Assembly: GCA_963815185.1 (NCBI GenBank)
Contig: CAWFGC010000009.1
Location: forward strand, 930,001-994,000
Origin: SHZL01 sp963815185
GTDB lineage: Bacteria > Pseudomonadota > Gammaproteobacteria > Xanthomonadales > SZUA-36
Length of the DNA stretch: 64,000 nt
Direction of reading: 5' to 3'
Shown here: piece after piece, positions 1 to 9,431 of the stretch
How positions within the stretch are numbered: the stretch's first letter is position 1
Layout: the number at the start of each line of letters is the position of its first letter
Translations under genes and position numbers: made by a program
The notes under the pieces: model-generated
What the model saw: only the letters and a program-made list of their open reading frames with translations
The model's database searches: none
Told to the model about the DNA's origin: nothing

Positions 1-1
1 C

Positions 2-856
2 AACCGAGCCCCGTACGGTAATCTGCTGCTGCAGGCAATGCGAGTTGGCCCAACGGTAGAAGTGCTCCCCTTGACCTTGGGTTCATGCTATTTGATTCAT
101 ATGCCGGTCAATGGCAGAACAAAGTTTACAGTCAACAAGAAAGAATTTGAGTCAACCGATTCCGTTGGTGCGGTAATGTCGCCGGGCAGCCAGATTCAGT
201 CGTTGTGGGAAAGAAATTGCAGTGCCATCCTGGTGAAAATCGACAGTCGGTTGGTATGCCGGCATTTAGAGCGGATTTTAGGGTACAAACCGAGCTCTGA
301 AATAAGGTTTTCTCCCGCCCTCAACCTCACATCGGCGGGCGGAATCGCATGGAGGAGAGTATGGAATTATATTTTACTTGAGCTTGAGTCCAAGGGAACA
401 GACCCTTTTCTGTATGTGCGTTCGATTGCAAGTGAAAACTTGTTGATAACGACGCTTTTAACATCCGTAGCCAACAATTACTCGGACAAAATTGCTGAAA
501 AGGTAGCGCGCTCTGAAAAATTACCTGCTTATTTCGTACACGCAGAGAAGTATATGAAACTGCATGCTGCAACGCCGCCAACTGTAAGTGAAATTGCCAA
601 GGTTGCCGGTGTTACCACCAGGACGCTCCATAAGGCGTTTGCGCGTTACAGGGGTGTTTGTCCGCAAAAGGCGCTACTAAAAATAAGGTTGGAAGCTGCG
701 CACTTTGAACTTCTAATGGGCGGTAGCGATATGACAGTGACTGAAGTCGCGACCCGCTGGGGTTTCTTTGAGTTGGGAAGATTCGCCGACAAATACAAGA
801 AACATTTCGGCGAATTACCATCATCTACATTAGGTCGTTCCGCAAGGCAGACTTGA
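2..856 (+). CDS. AraC-family transcriptional regulator, 5' end outside window
   Basis: Transcription regulator. The frame is open to the left edge and the codons before the ATG at 38 already read like family sequence, so the true start is outside the window. The first ~170 residues resemble the AraC-binding-like (AraC_binding_2) ligand domain; the last ~100 are the double helix-turn-helix DNA-binding domain, with a first recognition helix around SEIAKVAGVTTRTLHKAF and a second near VTEVATRWGFFELGRFAD. It is followed on the same strand by a TonB receptor and an FAD oxidoreductase, which it may control (inference from position). Ligand unknown. Confidence 0.85.
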   Translation, partial: NRAPYGNLLLQAMRVGPTVEVLPLTLGSCYLIHMPVNGRTKFTVNKKEFESTDSVGAVMSPGSQIQSLWERNCSAILVKIDSRLVCRHLERILGYKPSSEIRFSPALNLTSAGGIAWRRVWNYILLELESKGTDPFLYVRSIASENLLITTLLTSVANNYSDKIAEKVARSEKLPAYFVHAEKYMKLHAATPPTVSEIAKVAGVTTRTLHKAFARYRGVCPQKALLKIRLEAAHFELLMGGSDMTVTEVATRWGFFELGRFADKYKKHFGELPSSTLGRSARQT

Positions 857-1032
857 GACTAAATTCACCTGTCGATTTCCAATTTCAAGACAATCGCGGT
901 TTGCCCCGGGCCGAAACTGCATATTTCCGGGCTTATTCTGCATACTGGACGATTTAGTATCGTAGTACCGTTTCACCATACGAGAACTTTGAATAGCTTT
1001 TGTCAAAGCGCATTCTGGTATGGGGACTACAA

Positions 1033-3280
1033 ATGTTTAAAGAAAATTGGTTTTCAACGAGCCTTTCTCAGTCTTTCCGTACGATAGTCACGCTGTTATT
1101 GGCACTCACTTTTGCAACAACCGGTATTGCATCTGATGTTCTGGAAGAAATCTTGGTTACCGCAAGAAAGAAATCAGAGAGTCTTCAGGACATACCCATA
1201 TCAGTTTCCGTGTTTTCGGCAAACGATATTGATTCAAGATCTATCGATTCCGTAACTGAATTGGGGTACGCAACTCCAAACGTCATTATTGATGCAGGCG
1301 CGGGTGCATCAGGTAGTAACGCGGCCACAACAATATTTATTCGTGGTGTAGGTCAAACTGACTTCACTTTGAGCGTTGATCCTGGTGTGGGTGTCTACGT
1401 AGATGGTGTCTATTACGGGCAACAAGTGGGAACGGCACTCGATTTTCTGGATTTGGAGCGTGTTGAGATATTGCGTGGCCCGCAGGGCACACTTTTTGGC
1501 CGAAATACAATAGGAGGGGCATTGAATGTTATTACGAAGTTGCCTTCTGAAGATTTTGGCGGTCAAGTCAGATTAACCGGTGGAAGTGATAATCGTATCG
1601 ACGTAATGGGTACTGTAAATCTACCTGTCAGCGACCAATTACTGTCCAGGTTCTCTTTTGCGATGCGTAATCGTGATGGTTATGTCAACAGGATCGGCGG
1701 AGATGATCTGGGTGACGATAATTCGATTTCGGCACGTGGCCGGATATTATGGAAACCAACAGAGACTTTTGAGTTAGCGTGTTGATGGCGACTATACACG
1801 TGCGCGTGAGGAAGTAGCTCCAGAAGTATTGATTGCAACTAATGAAGGCGCGCCAATACCATTCATTCATAATTTTTTGACGGGACCCCCATGTTTTCCC
1901 CCGCCGAGTTCCATAACTAACCCAAGCTGTTTCAATAATCAATGGGTACCTGATTCTCCTTTTGAGGAACATGGAACATTTCCATCGGCCTCGAATCTAG
2001 ATCTTTGGGGGATGTCGCTCACCGCCACATTGGATGTAGGTTCCGTAACCTTTAAGTCCATAACGGCCTATCGTGAGTTCGATAGCTTTTTCTCACTTGA
2101 TAATGATCACTCCCCCTTGAAAATTGTTCAGTTTACGAGTGATTTTGAATCCAAACAGTTTACGCAGGAATTACAGTTACTCGGGAAGTCTTTCGGCGAC
2201 CGGTTGGATTGGATAGTGGGTGTTTACTATTACGACGAGTCAGCAGCCGATGTGAATCCGGTAGATTTTTCTATTGGAAGTCTTGTGGTTGGCGGTGATC
2301 TCGACGTTGAAAGTTCTGCGGTTTTTGCCCAGGCTACATATTCCGCAACTGAAAAGCTCGATCTTACTGCGGGCATCAGATATACGGATGAGGAGAAAAT
2401 CAGGAATCCCAATAGCTTTCTGACTTCGCCTTTAGTCCTCGGACCAACTCTGATCTTACCACCCGGCACATATCTCGTTCCGCCTAAAGCCGCAAAACTG
2501 AAAGCAGACGCTGTAACGCCATTGGCTAATGTCACCTACCATTGGACAAGCAGCCTGATGACGTATTTCACCTTTTCCAAAGGGTTTAAAGGTGGCGGCT
2601 TCACGGACCGTGTTTCCTTCCCCGTGCCTGAAACGCCTACTTTTGCCCCTGAGAAGGTTAAGAGCTATGAAGTCGGTTTAAAGGCAGATCTGATTAGTGA
2701 CAAATTACGATTAAATCTGGCCGGATATTTTGTTGATTACACGGATATTCAGGTACTGGTGGCAACGGGTATTGCGCCAACTACACAAAATGCAGCAGCG
2801 GGAGAAGTTAAAGGGTTCGAGGCTGAATTCCAGGCATTGTTAACACCGGATTTTCTAATAAGTGGGGGTGTTGGCTATATTGACGCTGAATACACGGAAG
2901 TGGATCCCCTCGCAACCGAAATAACGGTCCAGAATAAATTTCCCAAGACGCCAGAGTGGAGTGCAAATTTATCGGCCGCCTATGATTTTTCAATACCAAA
3001 CGGGGGTACTTTAACCCCGAGAATTGATTGGTCGTATCGGGACTCTGTATTCAACGATGCGCTAAACGAGCCACTTGCCAGGCAAGAAAGTTTTTACTTG
3101 CTGAATGCCAGCTTAAGGTTCACAAGCACGGCACAAAAATGGAGTGTGACATTCAGCGGTAAAAACATCACTGATGAGAAATATATCTTGAATGGAAAAT
3201 CTAACGGCGCTCAAGGCATTGTTACGGGAATTTATGCTCGTCCGGCCGAGTGGAGTTTGGCGTTCGATTATAGATTCTAA
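1033..3280 (+). pseudogene. TonB-dependent outer-membrane receptor, interrupted by one frameshift
   Basis: Ligand-gated outer-membrane transporter of the TonB family. I start at ATG 1033; a TTG at 1000 is possible, but ATG gives a compact signal peptide ending near TTGIAS. A TonB-box-like stretch (EEILVTARK) follows, then the plug domain with VYVDGVYYG and VEILRGPQGTLFGRNTIGG. The barrel continues in the +1 frame from about 1781 (VDGDYTRARE...) to the C-terminal strand ending in F at 3280. One extra base near 1780 explains the break: removing one T gives continuous family-like sequence. This is therefore either a recent frameshift or a sequencing error. 38 bp upstream of the FAD oxidoreductase, probably co-transcribed. 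The substrate cannot be told from sequence. Confidence 0.85.
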
Positions 3281-3318
3281 TTTATCAAAACCCGAACTGA
3301 TAATGGAAAAATTGGACA

Positions 3319-4653
3319 ATGAATAACAATAAAAGTGTGGTCGTAGTGGGTGCCGGTATTGCCGGGCTAACTGCTGCCTACCGCTTAAGCCAGGCTGGAT
3401 TTCAGGTTACTGTATTAGAGGCAAAGCATATACCCGGTGGCAGAATGGGTAATGAGATGCGTGGAACATTCAACGCTTATACAGGTGCAACTGGGCTGTT
3501 TCGTTTCTATCACGATATGTGGGATCTTTTCGAAGAACTAAACCTGACGCATAAGTTGGTTTCCTATCCAACAATGGGTCAGGGAATTTGCGACAATACT
3601 ACCGATATATACGAGTTGGATTTCAATAGAACCATAAGTATGTTATGGCACAAAGGATTGAGCTTTCGGTCCAGGCTGCTCTTGCCGTCATTAATTCCCG
3701 ATTTCATAGCTGCGCGCCGTAAGGTGAACCCATGTTTATTGCACACAGCTACGGACTTTGATGATGAGAGCATGTCGGATTATCTTACAAGAAAAATAGG
3801 CCGGGACTTTCTTGAGAATGTCGTTGGTCCGGTCTACAGAACCCTATGGTCATGGAACATTGATGATGTTTCGCGCGCCTATTTCTTGTCTATTTGTGCA
3901 CATGTAAGAGGACAGCCTTCATATCGTTTACAGGGTGGGTTGGGAACGCTGACCAAAACGCTTGCTGCCCGGCTCAATCTTCGTTATCAAGCGAAAGTTA
4001 CGGAGATTTGCCGCGCGGGATTGGATCTGAAACGGACTGTCAAGTTTGTCGGGCCAGAAGGTAATGAAGAAATCAAAGCGGACATTGTGATTTGCGCAGT
4101 TGAGGGATTTCTGGCGGATAAGCTGGTAACGAACAAGGCGCCCTATGAAAGGGATTTTTTTGCCGCTGGTGTGCCCTATGCGCAATATGCGATGGTGAAT
4201 TACGTTCTAAAAAAACCAAGACATGATTTTCCAACCAGGGCATTCTTCACCCGTGATCATGCTAGCCCAATAAGCTTTATGCATACTTATGAAGGTAGTG
4301 ATGAAGCTGGTGATGTGCCCCGGCTATGGGCCGTGCTTGCGCCGGACAGAGCTGAGCATTACGTGGGAAGTAACGGTGAAAATCTGAGTGAGATCATACT
4401 TTCTTTTGCCAAGGATAAATTAACAATCGACGATGATGAAATCCTGGAATCTCATGAAATGTATAAAGATTACACCATTGCCGCTTTCCCCACGGGTCAA
4501 CTTAGGCGCGTCAAAAAGTTTCTTGATTCACAGGAAGCCGGACCCAAGAATATTTACTATGTAGGTGATTATCTCAGTAATGCCACTACAGGTGGCGCGT
4601 GTGCCATTGGAAACAGGACAGCCAAGCTGGTGAGCCAGCATTGGGGAACGTAG
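3319..4653 (+). CDS. FAD-dependent amine-oxidase/protoporphyrinogen-oxidase-like oxidoreductase
   Basis: 444-residue flavoprotein. The N-terminus carries the dinucleotide-binding motif GAGIAGLTAAYRLSQAG, a Glu at the end of the second strand (VLEA) and the GGR motif (PGGRMGN) typical of the amino-oxidase/PPOX/phytoene-desaturase superfamily. The C-terminus has the second FAD contact (YYVGDYLSNATTGGACAIGN). No signal peptide, so likely cytoplasmic. It follows the TonB receptor by 38 bp and may act on the compound imported by it (inference). Members of this fold oxidise amines, tetrapyrroles, carotenoids or sterols; the substrate here is not recognisable. Confidence 0.8.
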   Translation: MNNNKSVVVVGAGIAGLTAAYRLSQAGFQVTVLEAKHIPGGRMGNEMRGTFNAYTGATGLFRFYHDMWDLFEELNLTHKLVSYPTMGQGICDNTTDIYELDFNRTISMLWHKGLSFRSRLLLPSLIPDFIAARRKVNPCLLHTATDFDDESMSDYLTRKIGRDFLENVVGPVYRTLWSWNIDDVSRAYFLSICAHVRGQPSYRLQGGLGTLTKTLAARLNLRYQAKVTEICRAGLDLKRTVKFVGPEGNEEIKADIVICAVEGFLADKLVTNKAPYERDFFAAGVPYAQYAMVNYVLKKPRHDFPTRAFFTRDHASPISFMHTYEGSDEAGDVPRLWAVLAPDRAEHYVGSNGENLSEIILSFAKDKLTIDDDEILESHEMYKDYTIAAFPTGQLRRVKKFLDSQEAGPKNIYYVGDYLSNATTGGACAIGNRTAKLVSQHWGT

Positions 4654-4791
4654 TAGCATCACTTGATACCGTACTCGGCCGGGGACCGTGCCCGGCAGGG
4701 TTCTGCCCAGACAGATAACCGAACTCACACGCCCCCAGGGCCGCGCGCCCTCGAGTCTGTGATCCTCCGAATTACGGAAGTGATTCGGCCA

Positions 4792-4941
4792 AAAATCTGG
4801 AAATAGGCGTCCCCGCCGCCTGCGGGAGTTCAACCCTAGCAGGACGACAACCGTGGGCGCCACGTCCACCATTCGCACTTGAGGCAGCATGGCCCCTTCG
4901 CGCACTCCGGCGCCGCGCAAAAGGGCTTTAATGCTTGCGCC
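4792..4941 (-). pseudogene. Remnant of an alkaline-phosphatase-type (nucleotide pyrophosphatase) C-terminus
   Basis: In the reverse frame a short stretch reads GAGVREGAMLPQVRMVDVAP followed by TVVVLLGLN. This closely resembles the end of type I phosphodiesterase/alkaline-phosphatase-superfamily proteins, where a Gly-rich 'pGVk.G..lp.v..vDVaPTia.lLGl' segment is typical. There is no upstream catalytic part and the frame runs into unrelated sequence on both sides, so it is a decayed fragment. The rest of the 4,654-5,122 gap shows no convincing gene. Confidence 0.35.
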
Positions 4942-5080
4942 GGTTGGGGCACACCCAAAGCAAACAGACTGATCGATGCGCTGGCTGGCTTGCGCTGAGA
5001 ACAATTGGGACATGTATGTCCCAATTCTCATTCGAGCTGGTTAACGCATTGTGGTGCGAGCCGCGGCAGTGGTCGCGGCC

Positions 5081-5107
5081 GCCGCATGGATTACTGCGGC
5101 ATTTTTT
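5081..5107 (+). terminator. Hairpin plus T-run, possible rho-independent terminator
   Basis: GCCGCA, eight-base loop, TGCGGC, then ATTTTTT on the plus strand. It lies about 430 bp after the FAD oxidoreductase and just beyond the end of the convergent TPM gene. Orientation suits plus-strand transcripts. Confidence 0.45.
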
Positions 5108-5122
5108 AGCCTTGATACAGAC

Positions 5123-6130
5123 TTACTTCTGTGGAAAGCCGTTGCGATCGAATTGCCAGTCGTCAAAAGCGAACTCGTAGGGATGTCGAATCGATTGATC
5201 AAAGTGCCAGGAGTTGTCGCGACCAAAACGCACGGCCTGGCCCATCATGGTCAGATCCAGTTGCCACAAACTGCCGTGACGGCGAAAGAACCAGGGCGCA
5301 CAGTGACGCAGGGTGATTGGGTAGCGAATGACCGCCAACTGCTCACTGGTATCGTAGCGGGTGGGCTGTGGCATGCAGGCATGGTAGGTTTTGAGCAGAT
5401 TGTCCATTTGTGCCGGCGTCATGACCCAGTGGCTCAGCATAGCCTGTGTTTCGGGGGTGTAGATGGGAAGCCGCGGGTCGGTATTGCGTTCGCTCATTGC
5501 TTTGAAGTACCCGGCCAGGGTTTCCTCTGGCGATTGACCGGCAGCATGTGGTTTCGCTGCCGAATTTTGCGTTGATACATTGTATTGCCCTTGGCGCGCT
5601 GTTGCTCCACCGCCACCGCTGCCGAGTTGCCATGTCTCGCCGCTTTCATCTTCGCCGAGAGCATGGCGCTGTGCGCGGTCGACAATCAACTCGGTGGTGG
5701 CGAGGATGCCGTCGCTGACCCGGTTTGCGGCAAAGAATGGCAGCATTTGGCGGTTCTCGATGTAGGCCACAAAAGCATCCGGAAAATAGGCTTCAAGGCC
5801 GTATCCCACTTCCAACCGCACTCGTTGCCCTCCATCGTCGATGACCAGCAACAGGCCGTAAGCCTTGGTACTGGTTACACCTACCTTGAGTTCAGCATAA
5901 CGGCGCGCAGCAAATTCATTGATGTCGCCGACGTCACGGTCTGTTATCACCCGGTAATCGATGTCATGGTCAGTCAGCAGCAGCGAATGGAACAGATCAA
6001 GACGCTGTCTTTGTTCCGGTTCGAACAAACCTGCTCCGTCGATCACGAGCTCCGGGTGCGGTTGCTGGCAGCCTGCGAACATGCCCAAAAGGCATAAAGA
6101 CACAAAGAATGGAAAGTTACGATGGCGCAT
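5123..6130 (-). CDS. TPM-domain lipoprotein
   Basis: 335 residues. The N-terminus is a lipoprotein signal (lipobox-like GMFAGC, residues ~16-21), so the mature protein should be membrane anchored. Residues ~28-155 match the TPM/YgcG-like domain (opening VIDGAGLFEPEQRQRL, then VRLEVGYGLEAYFPD). A Gly-rich linker (GSGGGG) separates a C-terminal ~150-residue region I do not recognise. The start lies two bases after the LemA stop. TPM proteins often sit with LemA-type proteins; their role is poorly defined and has been linked to membrane protein quality control and cell envelope functions. Confidence 0.75.
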   Translation of the reverse strand: MRHRNFPFFVSLCLLGMFAGCQQPHPELVIDGAGLFEPEQRQRLDLFHSLLLTDHDIDYRVITDRDVGDINEFAARRYAELKVGVTSTKAYGLLLVIDDGGQRVRLEVGYGLEAYFPDAFVAYIENRQMLPFFAANRVSDGILATTELIVDRAQRHALGEDESGETWQLGSGGGGATARQGQYNVSTQNSAAKPHAAGQSPEETLAGYFKAMSERNTDPRLPIYTPETQAMLSHWVMTPAQMDNLLKTYHACMPQPTRYDTSEQLAVIRYPITLRHCAPWFFRRHGSLWQLDLTMMGQAVRFGRDNSWHFDQSIRHPYEFAFDDWQFDRNGFPQK

Positions 6131-6132
6131 GC

Positions 6133-7083
6133 TCAGTTAAAATCAACGGCCGGCGCCTTTACGCTTCCTTCTTCGGCTTGGAAATAAGCCTTGCGCCGAA
6201 AGTTTCCGAAACCGGCTACGAGCGTACCCGGCAGACGGCGGATGGCTGCATTGTAGTCGCTGACCGACTCGTTGAAGCGCAGGCGGGCGACATTGATGCG
6301 ATTCTCGGTGCCTTCCAACTGGGCCTGCAGTTCCAGAAACTGGTCCGAGGCGCGTAGTTCGGGATAGTCCTCGGCGAGTGCAATGAAATTGGATAGATTC
6401 TTACCCAATGCTGCCTGCAGGCCGACAAGCTGATCCATTTGAGTCTGGTTCTCGAGCAAGGCTTCGCCACTTGCGAGGACAGTTGCCAGCGATTCCTGGT
6501 TTTTGGCCAAATCATCAATGCTCTGCGTCAGATTCGCCATGACCTGACCGCGGCTGGCCGTTACCTCCGACAGGGTCGCACTTTCGTGCTTCACATAGCC
6601 CTTGACCGTCTCGATCAGCGCCGGCACCAAGTCGGCGCGCCGCTGGAGTTGACTTTCGACTTGGGCCCAGCTTTTCAATACAGCCTCTTCGCGATTGACC
6701 AGGCTGTTGTAAAAAGCGCTCAGAAGCACGATGGGTACAATCAGTAAAAGTATGACTGCAATTGAATTGAGCAGGGTTCTGTTCATGGCTCCCGTTTCTC
6801 CGGTCTGGTTCAGAGTCTGAGACACGTCTTGGGCTTGTTGCTCCTGCGGTTGCGCCTGGCTCTGGACTGGGGCCTTTATCTGTGGCGCACCTGAAAACAG
6901 CAACAACAAGGCGATAGTGACGACCCCGGCGGCTGCAAACAGCGGCAGCCAACGGCGCCGTGAGCGCCGGTCCGTTCTTCCCGGGTGGCCCTTGGTTAGA
7001 ACGCTGGCACGCAAGCGCCTGGCCTGGTCCGGCGTGATCAGACCCTCTCCTAGCATGCGGTCGATGCGCTCCTCAGCTTCCAT
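6133..7083 (-). CDS. LemA family protein with an extra N-terminal membrane segment
   Basis: 316 residues, longer than the usual ~190. Residues 1-40 resemble a short helical module (ERIDRMLGEGLITPDQARRL) like those seen in SHOCT-type tails. A first hydrophobic helix (~47-65) and a Gln-rich linker follow, then a second membrane helix (~105-125) that begins the canonical LemA region (FYNSLVNREEAVLKSWAQVE, RRADLVPALIETVKGY). The ending FNESVSDYNAAIRRLP is also typical. Overlaps the DUF2089 gene by 11 bp and is followed by TPM, so the three are an operon. LemA proteins are membrane anchored with a cytoplasmic or periplasmic coiled-coil; molecular role unknown. Confidence 0.85.
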   Translation of the reverse strand: MEAEERIDRMLGEGLITPDQARRLRASVLTKGHPGRTDRRSRRRWLPLFAAAGVVTIALLLLFSGAPQIKAPVQSQAQPQEQQAQDVSQTLNQTGETGAMNRTLLNSIAVILLLIVPIVLLSAFYNSLVNREEAVLKSWAQVESQLQRRADLVPALIETVKGYVKHESATLSEVTASRGQVMANLTQSIDDLAKNQESLATVLASGEALLENQTQMDQLVGLQAALGKNLSNFIALAEDYPELRASDQFLELQAQLEGTENRINVARLRFNESVSDYNAAIRRLPGTLVAGFGNFRRKAYFQAEEGSVKAPAVDFN

Positions 7084-7432
7084 GGGTCATTTCCTTGATC
7101 CGTCGCGCCGCCTCTTCCGCATGAATCCGGCCCAGCTCGACTTCGCCCAGCAGCCGGTTCACCTCTTCGTCATCAGCCGATCGGAGTTTTTCCAGCGACG
7201 TGATCAGGCCATCCACCCGCTTGCGCAGTGTGGGGTAACTCAAAGACTGGAGACCCGCGACCTCCTTCAGATTCCCGCCGGCAAGAAGAATCTGCTCCGC
7301 CAGTTCTTGCATTTCCCCCGACAGCCGCCCTAACCGCGACTGCCCGAACACACCTTCAGAACGAACACCACAGGCGCTGCACTCCAGCCGGGTAACGATC
7401 AATGGTTGCTGACAATGAAGACATTGAGACAT
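7073..7432 (-). CDS. DUF2089 family protein (zinc-ribbon, HTH-like)
   Basis: 119 residues. The N-terminus has two Cys pairs (CLHCQQ and CSACG) that form a likely zinc ribbon. A helical region follows (LSGEMQELAEQILLAGGNLKEV...LSYPTLRKRVDGLI) which reads like the helix-turn-helix of DUF2089. First gene of the reverse operon with LemA and TPM. The family is thought to be regulatory, so it may control the operon (inference). The promoter should lie in the AT-rich stretch from about 7,435 to 7,530. Confidence 0.75.
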   Translation of the reverse strand: MSQCLHCQQPLIVTRLECSACGVRSEGVFGQSRLGRLSGEMQELAEQILLAGGNLKEVAGLQSLSYPTLRKRVDGLITSLEKLRSADDEEVNRLLGEVELGRIHAEEAARRIKEMTHGS

Positions 7433-7886
7433 ATCTTAATATTACAATAAATGAAATAATTTGCAATGTGAAGTAATAGAAGTAAAGATATCTATCGGAT
7501 AAATTATATCTTTTAAAAAAATTTAACCACACTTGCTAATAGCAAACAGGCAAGGCGTATCCAGTTTGTTTGTGACGTTATCGTGTCTCATTTTGGCCTG
7601 ATAGTTGTCACATCCTGTCGTAAAGGTGGTTGGGAAGTTCAAACTGAAAGTGCTGTCTCCGGCCTTATTGTCAGTCCCAAAGCGTTGTAATAAGCCAGTC
7701 TGGCGGTTTTCAGATCCATTCAGCGAAAGCTTGGCACGTATTCTGCATTAATAACTGTACAAACTGTTCAATTCTTATAGGGCAGGACTGTCAGGTGAGG
7801 GTGTCATTCGGAACAGCATTGTTCCAAACAGACAATAAACATGTAATTGTCATGGCGAGGATCGTCGTGGGAAAAGGCAGAAACTT
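7433..7886. other. Divergent intergenic region
   Basis: 454 bp between the DUF2089 operon (leftward) and the prepilin (rightward). It is AT-rich near the DUF2089 start and contains the sigma-54-like promoter listed separately. No gene was recognised. Confidence 0.6.
7731..7747 (+). promoter_or_regulatory. Sigma-54-type (-24/-12) promoter candidate
   Basis: TTGGCACGTATTCTGCA matches the RpoN consensus TTGGCACN5TTGCW with one mismatch in the -12 element. It lies about 140 bp before the prepilin start. Sigma-54 control of pilins is common in gammaproteobacteria. Read by eye only. Confidence 0.5.
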
Positions 7887-8339
7887 ATGAATAGAATACC
7901 CAAATACCGTGGCCAGGGAATCACCCTTATTGAAATTCTGCTTTACCTGGGCTTATTGGGCATACTCGCATCTTTTGCTTCAGTCTCAGCAAGCAATGCA
8001 ACCGTCCGGGCGGATATGCGAGCAGCCAGTGAAAACTTGCAATACTCAATCCGAATCGCACGAGATACTGCGCGCATAACAGAGTCAGTCGTGTCAATGA
8101 ACCTGTTACAAGAGCCGGGCGAGGGTATTCAACGCGTGACTTTTTCCGCTGCAAGACTGGCAGAGACAAGTCTCAGCTTTGCCGGCATACAGGATTACCA
8201 ATTCAACGAAAAAATCAAACTTGTCTCGGATTTTCCTTCTTACGAATTTAGCAGCAGGGGAGTCGTGAAGAATCCTGGGCAGATCACCCTCGTGTACAGG
8301 GCGGATGAAACTGTCACCACACAAATCATGGTTGAATAG
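7887..8339 (+). CDS. Type IV prepilin-like / GspH-FimT-type pseudopilin
   Basis: 150 residues with a class III signal: a short basic leader, then the prepilin peptidase site G/ITLIE (Gly-10, Glu+5) and a hydrophobic helix (ILLYLGLLGILASFASVSA). After cleavage by PilD and N-methylation it would be assembled by a type IV pilus or type II secretion-like machine. The C-terminal ~115 residues resemble minor pseudopilins (GspH/FimT) only in general character. No other pilus genes lie nearby, so this is an orphan minor pilin. A possible RpoN promoter lies upstream. Confidence 0.75.
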   Translation: MNRIPKYRGQGITLIEILLYLGLLGILASFASVSASNATVRADMRAASENLQYSIRIARDTARITESVVSMNLLQEPGEGIQRVTFSAARLAETSLSFAGIQDYQFNEKIKLVSDFPSYEFSSRGVVKNPGQITLVYRADETVTTQIMVE

Positions 8340-8475
8340 CAACGGGCCAGTGTCTGCAGACCGCTGCGTGCGGTTGCGATTCCAGAGACAGGCCAACCCA
8401 TCTGAGAGTGGACACTCATCATAATCACCGCTGGAATTTGCGAGTTTTTTGATCTCAGCCGTAGTTCAATAAATC

Positions 8476-8496
8476 AGGGCCCCGTGCTGGGGCCCT
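8476..8496. terminator. Perfect 8-bp hairpin between convergent genes
   Basis: AGGGCCCC - GTGCT - GGGGCCCT, placed between the prepilin stop and the end of the reverse gene at 8,532. A T-rich stretch follows only on the minus-strand side (TGATTTATTG), so it may serve as a bidirectional terminator. No long T-run. Confidence 0.5.
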
Positions 8497-8531
8497 AAAG
8501 GTTTCGTATATTTGAAGCTGTGACCCGGAAA

Positions 8532-9431
8532 TCATGGGCCAGGAGGGCCAGCATAGGGTGGGCACTGCGGCTGCCAATCGACATCGTCTGTGGGTGGCCC
8601 CGCCGGTGATGTAACGTTTCTGTCTATCAACTCTTGCACGACGGTCTTGCCTTGCAGTTCATTGATCAGAAGAAGCTCACCTGGTCCGGCGGGGTCGTCG
8701 TGGCAATAGAACTTATGCTCGACAGCACCGTGTTCCAGCGGCGACCACTCCTTGGTTTTCATGCATTCCTGGTCCTCCATGCCGATGAAGTTCGACACCT
8801 TGCCCCAGTCTTCCGCTTCATCCTCGTAATATTCCTGCTTGTAACCGGCTCCCTTGCTTGGATCGCCCAGAATCACGATCCCGGCTTCAGCGCCATCACA
8901 GCCGGCGGTAAATGATCCGGAATGATCTTCGCCGTTGAAGGTGTCTTCACCCATATACCAGATATTCCCATCCGTATCCTGTGCAAACCAGTCATAGGTC
9001 TGTTCCTGAACATCGAAATTGGAGACCACGTCAGCAAAATGTTCGTTGATTGCAGCATGACCGTAATCTGCAATGGCTTCGGCATCACCTTCACTGCAGT
9101 CCTCGTCCAGCCATGACCGGTCGAGAACAATGCGCGCATTGATGCCGGCGTAGATAGGATTGTCCATCCCAAAGTTGTTTGTCGTCCCGTTCTGCACTTC
9201 CACCAGATTCCATTCACAACCATCATCGCTTTCACTGAAGTAAAGGAAATTGTCACCCGCCGTCAAAGTCCACCACGGGTTGGTGATGAATTCCGAATTC
9301 GTGAAATCGGCAGCATCGAACGCGTCTGGGCCCGTATCCACCAGTCCGCCCGCAATGGCGCTTCCACTGCCCAGCGCAAGCAAAGCGGCTGCTCCAAGCA
9401 ATCCAAAAAACCTTTCGTGCGTCTTTTTCAT
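8532..9431 (-). CDS. Secreted acidic protein of unknown function
   Basis: About 299 residues from the ATG at 9431, which is preceded by AGGAG; the upstream ATG at 9446 overlaps that ribosome site and is less likely. A Sec signal peptide (MKKTHERFFGLLGAAALLAL...AIAG) gives an exported protein. The mature part is very acidic and rich in Asp, Glu, Trp and Tyr, with at least six Cys (WNLVEV region, CSEGDAEA, CDGAEAG, CMKTKEW, YCHDD, QCPPY). Motifs such as NPWWTLTAGDNFLYF and DTDGNIWYMGEDT recur in uncharacterised exported proteins; I cannot assign a function. Monocistronic. Confidence 0.7.
   Translation of the reverse strand: MKKTHERFFGLLGAAALLALGSGSAIAGGLVDTGPDAFDAADFTNSEFITNPWWTLTAGDNFLYFSESDDGCEWNLVEVQNGTTNNFGMDNPIYAGINARIVLDRSWLDEDCSEGDAEAIADYGHAAINEHFADVVSNFDVQEQTYDWFAQDTDGNIWYMGEDTFNGEDHSGSFTAGCDGAEAGIVILGDPSKGAGYKQEYYEDEAEDWGKVSNFIGMEDQECMKTKEWSPLEHGAVEHKFYCHDDPAGPGELLLINELQGKTVVQELIDRNVTSPAGPPTDDVDWQPQCPPYAGPPGP

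Noticed and set aside
4836..5024. Reverse frame with CPNCSQ, later CCLKC, resembling a zinc finger
   Set aside because: The alternative reverse frame gives a better match to the alkaline-phosphatase C-terminus; no upstream gene and no start context.
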